Below are positions 54,344 through 64,000 of a DNA stretch of 64,000 nucleotides, in pieces; position 1 is the first letter of the stretch; each line of letters begins with the position of its first letter. The stretch is taken from NCBI GenBank assembly GCA_027919835.1, contig JANVFP010000008.1, positions 1,054,001-1,118,000 on the forward strand. Direction: 5' to 3'. The notes under the pieces are model-generated. The model did no database searches. It was given only the letters and a program-made list of their open reading frames with translations, and was not told where the DNA came from. This DNA comes from Lentinula raphanica (Eukaryota > Basidiomycota > Agaricomycetes > Agaricales > Omphalotaceae). A program made the translations under genes and the position numbers.

Positions 54344-57300
54344 ATGGATTATAATCAGATTGTTCAACAATCTTTACAAACTATGTTTTCCAATAATCCC
54401 CATTTAATACTCCAATTCCTGCAACAAAATTTAGATTCATCCTCTAGCTCGAGTAGCCAGCTTCCCTCCACATCATCTACAACTACCGCACCAACCCCTT
54501 CGGCGCGGGACTCCTCTTCTTCAGTTCCTTTCTCCGATAATTCTTCAGCTCCCGGTCCCGCATCGTCACTTATGCGTGGTCCTTCTCCTACACCTGGACC
54601 CTCTCTTGCATTTAGACCTTCTCCTGCCCCGCTACCTTCTCCTGCCCCGCTACCTTCTCCTGCCCCGCTACCTTCTCCTGCCCCGCTACCTTCTCCTGCC
54701 CCGCTACCTTCTACAAGTAGTTCGGCGAATTCGTTGCACTCTCTGCCAGCGCCAACGGTTACGCCCTACATGTCCCCTCTCAGTATGCTTGCATCGGTTG
54801 GGGCTTCGAGCTCCAGTGGTCATTCACATCCATCTTTAGCACCCCCTATATCACCTTTTCAAAGTCTAACGACTATAGAGCGTGCAAATCGCGACCGGAA
54901 TGAACACGCAGCCCAATTCTCAGCGAGCGCGAACTCGGGCAAGAAGAAGAAGAAGAGAGGCTTAGGCAGGAAACCGCCGAGACTGCACGGGGTAGTTGAT
55001 CCTGTCAAGATCGAGGATGTTATTGCTACAGCTAGTGATGGCACCGAAGTTGTCAGCTTGCGGGTTCTTGTGTATCCTCCACGACTCCTCCCTGAAGAAT
55101 ATCGTGTACGTTGTGTGGTATATTCATCTGAAAATGTACTTGGCTCATGCTGATTCAGGACCTCAATATCCCGGTGGAAATCCACCACTATGTCCAGAAT
55201 AGTAAAGCCTTCCAGACAGTACTTGAAACCGTCGGATTGGCTCATGAGTTTGATAACCTGCCGCTTAGTACGAAGGTCGTCGATTTGCTCGAAGTCATAC
55301 GAACGTCTCTGTTTCGACTCGGTTGGAACTTTCCCCCCAGTCCAACTACAGAGCCTTGTTCTATTTTTAGTCGCCACGAACGTCTCGCAATTCAACTTCT
55401 CAGATTTGTCAGTCGAGGAAACCCAAATAATAATGCAAAAACACCACGACTAATTCCGGGAAAGGTGGACTCCGAGGATATGACGTTGGCGCAGCTCGTT
55501 TATAACGTTGCAGAATATGGTATCGCCAAGCATGCTGTTACACCCGGAAAAAGATTTTTATTGAATACCAGTATGTGTCAGTATCTTTGGTTTTCAAACA
55601 TATGGTGACCTCGTTACAACAGTCATTCGATCACCAAACGTATCGCTGAACGTCAATTTACTCGAAAAGGGCCTTGGATCCGATAATGAGATTCGTGTCC
55701 ACCATTGTCTCTCAAAGCGTATCTATGGAATTTTTCGATCCGACATCGACGCTCTTGTGGATGAAGGATATAGAGCACTCAATGAGAGTGAAATCGAGTT
55801 AGGATGTAGAAAGGATACCGATGAGGATACTAGTGTATGTATTTGTCTGTTTGAAGTACTACTCATTGAACTGATCTGGCTTTAGGAGATAAGGGTTGTA
55901 GCACAAACACTGAGCGTCGCGGAGCATTTGGGTTCCAGCTCCACAACTCCAGGGACTCAAGGTGATTCTTATGTGCATTTTTGCTTGAAGAACGACATCT
56001 CATACCAATTCATAGGTTCATCGTACACAGCTGTAGGTGGCTTGCCGCCGTCGTTGCCCTCTCAAGGTAGTCCGGAAGGTCTGGAACCAGCGGTATGTGG
56101 CAAATACACATACATATGTTGCCAGATGTGCCTCTCATGTATATTGCATCAGCCTGTTAAAATTCTCTGGGACGCTATGTGGGTCCCGCCTGATGTCCCC
56201 GATCCCACCGAGATTTTCTCCTCTGAGGACCGGTCGACGGTCTTCAACCTTGTCTCGAACAACCATCGGCAACTATACGGTGTCGAAGAAAACGGTTTTA
56301 TGATCAAAGGGGAATCCACATCTCAGATGGTGGAGGTATTCACCCAACTTGTGCACAAGGCGTTAGTCGAAGAAGACTTCACAACTGTTCTTTCTCAGAA
56401 CAGACACTTCCAATTGTAAGTGGTATGTACTGGAAACAACTTGTCTCTGATAGTCTTTCTCAGGGTGAATATTAATCCCAATGGCCTCGAAACCTACATT
56501 ACCTCGGGTCCCGGCGTTGAAAAGGAAGTTATGAACATGTTTTTCAAGACGAACCTTCAAAATGCAGCGGGTCTTCTGACAAGTGTTATCGATGACTACA
56601 CTACACTTGCCACAGTTCCCATATCATCCGCTTCGGACATATCCAACACAAAGAAGGATGATTTATCTTACTTTGGGGCTGTTGTGGGATTATCACTCGT
56701 GCACGGAAGCTATCCGGCGAACCTCAATCCTCTGCTCCTAGTCTACCTCCTCAACAACTGTGATCTCTCCTCAATCACGAGAGAAACAGTTCAAGAATTC
56801 TTTCCTGTTCTATATCAGACCTTGATCCAATGGCTCTCACTTCATCATGATGATGATAGCACGTTGGTCTCATTCCAGCCACACTTCGCAACGTATCACA
56901 ATTTGGAGGTATGTGCGCTCATAATCAACACCGTTGTAACACATACTGAAGTCGTGCTAGGTGTCAGCGTTACACGGTCGCTCTGAAAAGATCCACCATT
57001 CGCTCGCTTGGAGAATGTTACACAATGCCATCATAGGCCCAGAACCTGCCGATCATCCCTATTTCGTAGCGTTTAGAAACGGCTTTTTGCTGCCTTGTGG
57101 GGTGCTGGGTCTCAATCTATCTGAAGTATGTGGCAACTTTCATGAATCATGACCTTTGGCAGTCTTCAATATATGTTATTGCTAGATTTCGCAACGTTAT
57201 GCTGGTGGTACAAGTGAATTTGTTTTGTCGCTCATCGAGACACGGATCACAGGAGAGTATTCAAAACTTCGACTTGAATATATCCCCAAGATAAGCGACG

Positions 57301-57862
57301 CCATGGAAGCCGCCCTTCGGGATGCCATGGAACCAATCTTCCCAGAATTAGCTGATGAAGGGTTTCCTGCTCTCTTTCAGAAGTTTTTGGAGGGTGCAGG
57401 GTTACCGCCTCCCCTGACTATGCAAGGATTACGAGACAGGTTCGCGGACATTGTCTCGCTGGACGACGTCTCTCAGAAAGGCTATCGTATGCGAATGTTC
57501 TGCTGGGCATCCACTGGAGTCCCTCATATCCTCCTGGATGATCCTAAGATTGAGGTATGTGATTATATATCCGATTATCAGAGCAGTGTTCTCACACATC
57601 ATAGGTCTGCCTCGTTGCTGACAATGAGCCTCGGTATCTTCGGCTTCGCGATGATGCGGCACTAGTTGAACAACGCATGCGATATATAAACAACGGGACA
57701 TGCTGCTTCAAGACTTGCACCCGTTCGATGCTGATTCCCGCATCCTACCTTCTCTGCTTACTACAGGCACCAGCCACTGATTCTCAAAAGGTCATGGATA
57801 CAATTTCTAGTTGGCTACTCTTGCAGATCTTGGATAGCATCGGAAATTATAACATTTTGTAG
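54344..57862 (+). CDS. HECT-like E3 ligase-family protein, apparently intact
   Basis: Exons include 54344-55105, 55159-55570, 55623-55834 and 55886 onward. Joined in frame they give roughly 950 aa. N-terminus: short helix (IVQQSLQTMFSNNPHLILQF), then Ser/Pro-rich low complexity with five perfect PSPAPL units (54617-54706) and a basic KKKKRGLGRKPPR. The middle is a family-specific region. The C-terminal third has a HECT-like outline: GLSLVHGSYPANLNPLLLVY, GPEPADHPYFVAFRNGF, GGTSEFVLSLIETRIT, MRMFCWASTGVPHI, and a final NNGTCCFKTC near the C-terminus where HECT enzymes have the catalytic Cys. HECT E3s transfer ubiquitin through that Cys. Whether this divergent form is active is unknown. Two fragments of a close relative lie at 7690 and 36769. 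Confidence 0.6.
54617..54706 (+). repeat. 18-bp coding minisatellite, five copies
   Basis: Five perfect tandem copies of CCTTCTCCTGCCCCGCTA encode (PSPAPL)5 inside the HECT-like gene. Perfect identity suggests recent expansion and probable length polymorphism. Confidence 0.9.
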
Positions 57863-60759
57863 GCAAACGACTTCGCTTCGACTACAATGGACCTGGTTAT
57901 CCAGAATCAATATCCTACACATTACTTTAATCTTTGATATGCTGTAAAATGCTCTCGTTGTTCTAGTCATGAATATCAGAGTATATTGTCTTCAAGGTTT
58001 TTGAGAGAATATTGATCAGTACAATACACCTGAAAAAAGTCGGTATGACATGCATCTGATAACACGCATGCAACATTTTATACGTACATAAAGGATGAAA
58101 ACAAGATAACAAGATTTATTGGTTGACTACGGCGTACCTCATGTAACTCAGGTAATGCAAAAAAACAGAACCTCGTCAACTCATTTCGAAGAATAAGATA
58201 TAGAAAGTAAGATAGTAAAGGAGTGTAAGGTGAGCATGTATGAACAGTGAATTCTTGAGGAAGGCAGGGATCAGTTGATATAGGATAGGTGAGAAGGAAG
58301 GGTGATTTCTGGATTGGCCCATTATTGTATCATCTTGGGCTAACTATTCGAGCATGAAGTTCAAAGACATAACAAACGGCCCGGTAGAGCTTGAGCCATA
58401 GTTGTCTCATTTTGCATCTGGGAGTGAGAGATGTGTGGCAAGGGGAGGGAAGGCTTATTTCAATTTTTTTGAGGTTGATGAGCCTGGAGAGGAGGCCGGG
58501 GGAGGCCGGGGGGAAAGCCTAAAGGGAGGAAACGATGAGAAGTTGTCACAGTGAATGCTGTTATATGAAAGAATATAGAGAGCTCATCTGGATCACTGGG
58601 TGTGCTAAGTCTCGAGTAGACATGCATGCTGGCATATATCGTAGTCCGTGGTGAGCCGGGCTTAGCGAAGGATAAGATACTGATAAGATAAGCAGCGGAA
58701 GTCTGGCCGGCGTCATTTTGGCGCCCATCCTCTCATTCATTGCCATCATCGTCTATTACTGCAGCAAATTTCCCTTTGCATCTTCGCATACACTCAACGC
58801 TGTGTATTGCTGCAGCAAAGCCCAGTCATCCTCCTCCTTTGTTCTCTCACAACATGATGCAGGACCCTCCGCCCACTCCGTTTACTCGTTTACCTTAACA
58901 AGTTGGTGCCTACGCTTCGCTTCGGCGGAGTTATGAGTAAATAAAGATGAGGTCGGATGGGTGGATGAGGACGTTGAGGCTGTAGAGCCCCGTACTAAAT
59001 CGAGAGGTGAATGCAAGGGAAAAGGACAATAAGTGTGGCCCAAAAAGGGTAGAGGACCAAACATGTCATACGAATTCGAGGCATCTCGATAATATATGGT
59101 ATTATTTTTGAACGTATCCTCTCGGTTGTTTTCTTTCCGTTTGGCATTGACGTTTCGAGGATATGAAGAATGTTGATGAAAATTCGCATACCTGATCACA
59201 TCATATTCTGGATCACAGCTTCGCATTTCCTTCCACCCCGAATCGTTCTACACTATCTCATGAAGCCCAGATAATACGGGTTGCATCTCCTCCGATCTGG
59301 TCTCCCCGCTACCGCGTCACAACCATCGTACCATTCTTCACGATTCAAAACCACTCCATGCCTTACGCTATGGAAATCAACCAATACAGTGACTATGACT
59401 TGCTCATCCACCGTATCGCTCTACATCCTCGCACTTCTCCCGGGCTGTGTCCAAAAGATTCCTACCCACCTTTCTTTTGTTCTATCTCCTCTGTCTCCTC
59501 AATACACGACACCACCCCCTTCACCTGCTCTGCCTGCTTTATACTACTGCCTTGGTCCTTCAATTGGATGACACGAACACATCCCTCAACCAGGTGGAGA
59601 GCAAGCAGGATTGACGAGAAAGAGAACGTATAGGCTCGGTAAGGGCGACGTTTGGATGTGGAGTCATCCATCGTTTGATGAAGAGATCTTTCGGATTCTT
59701 TCCCGCCTCTTCAAACTTTGTTCTCGCGATGTATGATTCAGAAGGAGGGCCCTAACGAGCACGACAAGCACGAGGCGGCGGACACCGTTACTTTCTGGCC
59801 CGTATGGAGACTCATCTCTGTCGGGAGCTCTACCTGTCCTGAGTATCTTCATGGACTCTGGAAAGACTCTACAACTCTACACATGCTCCCTCATGCTCCA
59901 AGGCCTCCCTCCAGACGGGCCGTATCCTCTCAAATCTTCCACTCCATGACTCTCATTGTTATCGATCGTACTCAAGTAGCGATGAGTTCTCACAGTCAAT
60001 CAGATGCAAGATTACAGGCTACAATGAAGCTTGATACAATCAAATAATCTTTTCCATGATCGTTGTAAGTTGTGCATTAACACTTCGGCGATAGCCCCTC
60101 AGAGGATTACTAAGCAGAATGTGTCAATTTGACTTTAAAACCACTCAGCACTGAGCAGTAAATCACCGGTAGTGCCGACCTTGCGGCGGTCTCCGACTCT
60201 TGAAATGTCTTGAACACATTGAAGATAATAACTTACAGAGGAGATGTTGAACAAATGATACCCGGTTGAATTATCCTTGTGGAAGTGCGTGCTCCCAGGT
60301 GCTCCCACTACACCTCAGTGGTTTCAATTTGCAATCATTCCTGTTCTTCACCAATCTTCCCCAGCCAGCCAGCTTCAAGAGCTTCAACCGGGCTTCAATG
60401 TTCAAGCTCAAGAATCAACGTTTAACACCGGTCCATTCAATGTTCAGGCTTTTGGCAGCTCTGGAAGAACATACCGTGGAAAGTGAAACGGAGGAAAATT
60501 CAAAATGAGACCCTCTGGCATCATGTGCCATCATAAGGTAATACTGCATTACTCAGCTGATTACACAATGCAATATAAAATTTCCTAGAAGGGCAAAATT
60601 GCAGAATTTTCGACATTTGAACACCACAAAACCTCACAAAACCCTCCTCTAAAGAGTCGGAGATTTTGAAACTGGAACTGCAAAATTATATACTAGAATA
60701 TCTAAAAATACAAAAAACAAGCTACAACACATTTCATCGGGTCCGAGATGTACTTAGCA
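57863..60759. other. Long region without a recognised gene
   Basis: About 2.9 kb. A short repeat shared with 6394-6510 lies near 58115-58205 (GGTTGACTA...CCTCGTCAACTC). Scattered frames (58882-59226 minus, 59281-59571 plus, 60266-60508 plus with FNVQAQESTFNTGPFNVQAF) match no family I know. GGCCGGGGG-type G-rich patches lie near 58495-58515. Nothing else is supportable. Confidence 0.4.
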
Positions 60760-63700
60760 CTACGTATCCGATTGTTCGATTCTCGAGACCACATACTTCC
60801 TCCCCTCCACCGCTGTTTCCCAATCGTACGTCTGAGGTTCGTCGTTACTCCATCGCGTGACCCAATCCTCCACTGTTTCGTCATCTTTATCCGGCGGCCA
60901 TCTCCTTTGTATCCACGGGCTGTACCGGACCACTTCTTCCTGTATGGCCTTCTTGACTGCCTCAGGGGTTATCGTCCTGTCCTCGGGATGCATCCCCGTC
61001 TCCTCCCCTTCACCATTTCGTACACGAGAGTTTGAGCCTGGTGGCAAAGATACAACCGACTGAGAGTCTTCAACCGAAGATGCGTCGCAAATGTGTCTGG
61101 AGGCCCGGCATATTGATTGATTCGGAAATTGGCCGATACCCAAGATAGCAGCTCGTTGGCCTGGAGACAGGCATTTTGTGAGCGAACCGCGAAATCAGGC
61201 GGGACCACGAAGTTGGCGGATGGACTGTACTTTCCACTTTTCTCTCTGTACCGGCGGACATCCAGGACAGGGATCATCTTCACCAGATTTACTAAGGTGA
61301 GGAACTGTATGATGTCTTCGAAAGAATAGAAATTTGGGAGATGGACTATGAGGTCACGCCCTGATAGATAATTAGTTGAATGTCTATGAAGAGGAGGAAT
61401 AGGTTTACCGTCATCGCTCTTCGCCCCCGCTGGATCCATGTTCAGTTTCTGGATGCTTTCCAAATATGTCTCGCTGTTGTCGATGATAGAATGGTGCCAG
61501 AGGGACATGATGCTCATGAGGCCGTCAAATGCGTTGTAATCGGTTGTGTTGGTGATGGTGCTCGCGGCAACGAAGTTGTGGTACCAGCTATATGCTGTTC
61601 TGGCCATCGTTAAGTAGCTATAGTAGTGGCCACCGTGGCATATAGTTGGCGACGGGGTGAGGACGAAATGAGGGGTGCACGGTGGCATGACTCTGCAAGA
61701 TTTGTTGGGTTGTTTTGGCAAGCATTGGAACGGGTGTTGAGTACTCACAGCATATCTCCAGGTTCCAAGATGAATCCATAGAAGCCCCACCGCTGGCTGT
61801 TATGGCCGTCTACCCTAAACCTTGAACCAAACATCTCGGTGCTGGCAAAGTCGGACTCCTGTCTAGGTATTGCTATCACCCAATATTTTGAGCCTGTGTG
61901 AGGCATTACCCATGTCCCGTAGCCTTCACAGTCGACATGGAATGGGTGGAGAGCATGCGACGTGGCAAAAAGCCCCCAAGACAGGCCCTTCTTGTAGACT
62001 CGCTCTAAGCCAGCCGCGTCGGCATGTTCCTTTGTGCAAATCCCTTCGGGGGGACGCACACACGAAGCTGGAAGGGGAATTTCAAGGCAATTTACAACCT
62101 TGTTGCCCGTAAGCGCGGCTTCTTGAACGTCCTTGAGGGTGCCAAGCGTGTGACAATCGGAAGCTTTCTTCAATGTACGAGAGCCATCTATCAAGCCAGG
62201 ACGACAATCAATGATAAACCTGATCAAATTGACTTGCAGGCACTTACCATGCAAGGTACGTGTCTTCTCCAAGTCACCCAAGAGTCGGTCGATGTGGTCC
62301 TCTTCTTTCACACTGTATCGCTCACGGTCTGCAGCCCTTCCACGTATAAGGAAACCCCCGCGTGCCTGCCGGTATAGTGCAAGGCGTCGACGGATGGGCA
62401 TCACATCCCAATCGTCGACAGAGACTTCCCGAATGGGATAGTCCTCAGGCCGCACCCATTGTGGATTTGGCTGGCCGTTGTTGAGTATCCGTCCATCTGA
62501 TTTAGCCTGCGAGTGAATCACACTCATGACATACCGCAATTGGGCAGCGGGAAGTAAAAGCTGAAAGGGATTTCAATGCATGAATCTCGAGAACACAGAG
62601 TAAAGGGAAAGACATACATGCGAGAATATTCATACTCGATTGATCGGGTACCATCATGATGGAGTAGGTGATAGGTCTCCCGGGACTGCAACTGCAGCAA
62701 CATGTCAATCAATGTCAAGCCAACCCGAGAAGTCAGGACGACTTACTGCGTTGTGAGGAATGGATTCATATAAGGGGATCACAACCTGAATACGATCAGG
62801 CTCAGTCAAACCACATTGGTACAGTTGACAGTTGCAGTACTTACATCCTCTTCCATGTCTTCATCCTCCTCACTCCCTTTATCCTGTGGAGACAACGAAC
62901 GTCCATGTTTGGGTGCTACGCGTGTTAGAGCGGCTGCTGTTGCAGCTGTGCCAAGTGCTATTATACGGCCGGAACGGCGCAGACCAGTTTCAGTGACCTC
63001 ACTATTGCTTGGTTGTGGTGGAACGGGATATTCTGTATGGGAAAGAGAGACGGTGAGGACATAGAATCCAGGTAGAATGCTTGTGTAAATAGTGAATGGA
63101 CTCACGGTCGTCCTCGCTCTCGACCTCGTCCTTGTCCTTCTTTGACTTTTTACGTGGCCTGGGCTTTTTCGGTTTCGGATCAGGTGCTGGGTCGGGCTTC
63201 CCCTTCCCCTTCCCCTTCCCCTTCCCCTTCCCCTTCCCCTTCGGCTTCGGGTTTGGATCGGGCGCCGGCTCATCTTCTTTATCGTCATCATTTCCCGGAG
63301 GAGGAGAGTCGTCGTCTGAGGAGGAGGTGGGCTAAGGTCGGACGAAGGGGAAGGGATCTGGTGGGCTTGCGCTTGGTGCCGCTAGAGGTTGAGGCTCGCC
63401 TCCATTACCCCCCTGTGACAAGGGTTCTTCCTCTGACGAAGATGAAATTTGTCAACCTCTGGATCCATGTTCATCTCTTGCTCTTCGGCTTCTGTGCTTT
63501 GGGGGGAGGAGCGGGCAGTCGGTGGCGTCACCTGGATCTCTTCTGCTGCTGGTCTGGAGGGTGTTGATCTTCTTGCTCGGAGGCGATCTTCCCATCGTGT
63601 CTGGCGGTGGTGGTGGCGGCGCAGTTCTTGGTGCTCTCCCTCGTTGCCCTTCAGCTGCTTCTCTGGAGGGAATTGATCTTCCTTCTCGGCAGCGTTCATT

Positions 63701-64000
63701 CTCCTCATCGGAGTCTTTGCTTTGCGGCGGCGGTGGGGGCAGTTCGTGCTTGTCTCCCTCGATCCCCTCCATCTCCTGGTCTGGCTGGGGTTGATCTTCC
63801 TTCTCGGAGGCGATCTTCCCATCGTTGTCCTCTTGGTTTTCTGGCGGCGGCGGTGGCGGCGGCAGTTCTTGGTGCTCTCCCTCATGCCCTTCACCTGCTT
63901 CTCTGGAGGGAATTGATCTTCCTTCTCGGCAGCGTTCATCTCCTCATCGGAGTCTTTGCTTTGCGGCGGCGGTGGGGGCAGTTCGTGCTTGTCTCCCTCG
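60760..64000 (-). CDS. JmjC-domain protein (5' end beyond the window)
   Basis: JmjC proteins are Fe(II)/2-oxoglutarate oxygenases, many of them histone demethylases. On the minus strand the N-terminal part (64000-63290) is Glu/Pro-rich with 80-aa repeats. A (KG)n-rich basic segment (about 63250-63130) and SGRIIALGTAA follow. Then come ESIPHNALQSRETYHLLHHD, the conserved QPNPQWVRPEDYPIREVSVD, and the JmjC core: SWGLFATSHALHPFHVDCEG with the HxD pair (about 61990-61930), GSKYWVIAIPRQ, and after an intron MPPCTPHFVLTPSPTICHGG with the distal His (about 61680-61630). A helical C-terminal region ends at 60760. All three iron ligands are present. Near 61000 the frame changes from ...LVYEMVKG to ...TITPEAVKKA, which needs a splice or marks a frameshift. 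The start codon is outside the window. Confidence 0.75.
63198..63241 (+). repeat. Hexanucleotide repeat (TTCCCC)7
   Basis: About seven tandem TTCCCC units. On the minus (coding) strand they give alternating Lys-Gly in the JmjC protein. Confidence 0.9.
63601..64000 (-). repeat. 240-bp in-frame tandem repeat in the JmjC gene
   Basis: 63601-63840 is repeated at 63841-64000 (truncated by the window end) with few differences. A weaker partial unit precedes it near 63540-63600. Since 240 bp is 80 codons, the repeat keeps the reading frame of the Glu/Pro-rich N-terminal region. Confidence 0.8.

Noticed and set aside
63198..63241. (TTCCCC)n as a telomeric repeat
   Set aside because: It is a short, perfect run inside a coding exon, encodes Lys-Gly on the minus strand and differs from CCCTAA-type telomere units.
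63096..63335. Plus-strand frame with FPFPFPFPF repeats
   Set aside because: Shadow of the hexanucleotide tract on the strand opposite the JmjC gene.
1..64000. tRNA or rRNA genes
   Set aside because: I looked for the tRNA B-box pattern (GGTTCGANTC with paired arms); the GGGTTCGAAG near 47402 lies inside the solo LTR and lacks a cloverleaf. No rRNA-like stretch was seen.

Overview
The window reads as nuclear DNA of an agaricomycete (mushroom-forming basidiomycete). Genes are cut by many short introns of about 45-65 bp, the transposons are of the Plavaka type (a CACTA-like lineage of Agaricomycetes), and several genes belong to families expanded in that group (DUF6532, DUF6698, DUF262, DUF2828, HECT-like and JmjC proteins). 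No rRNA, tRNA or CRISPR array was recognised. All family names come from reading translated motifs by eye; no database search was possible.

Layout. (1) 1-7906 and about 29205-36988 are a direct, nearly identical segmental duplication of about 7.8 kb. Each copy holds a decayed DUF6532 gene, a decayed Msi1/Hat2-type WD40 gene, an apparently intact RPA1 gene (large subunit of the ssDNA-binding complex RPA), a transposase N-terminal fragment and a decayed HECT-like fragment. (2) 7907-14263 is a Plavaka-type transposon with an intact transposase (9539-13782). Divergent from it, 129 bp away, is an intact DUF6532 gene (7970-9409, minus). A transposase-deleted relative lies at 28279-30.7 kb in the opposite orientation, and a third copy is cut by the window start. 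(3) 15123-17698 and 46148-50747 are two elements with shared AT-rich, repeat-studded ends; the second carries a DUF6698-like gene split by a solo LTR. (4) 17858-19967 is a DUF262 (GmrSD-like) gene. (5) 20385-20671 is a small inverted-repeat element filled with telomere-like repeats. (6) 21070-22932 is a decayed DUF6698 gene and 23.3-27.9 kb a decayed second Plavaka. (7) 38216-39887 (minus) is a Zn2Cys6-like gene. (8) 40.4-42.1 kb and 53.3-53.9 kb hold a small repeat family. (9) 42.4-46.1 kb is a degenerate gene ending in a 2OG-Fe(II) dioxygenase-like domain. (10) 51.3-53.1 kb is a broken DUF2828 gene with an embedded Ctf18-like fragment. (11) 54344-57862 is an apparently intact HECT-like gene. 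(12) 60760 to the window end (minus) is a JmjC gene.

Central observation. DUF6532/DUF6698 genes here travel with transposon ends. Three DUF6532 copies sit head to head with a Plavaka start region, and all three, plus the DUF6698 gene of the 46-50 kb element, are preceded by the same palindromic motif built around CTACTGACCTCAGTAG. This suggests that these orphan families are, or descend from, accessory genes of DNA transposons. That inference is new to me and has not been tested.
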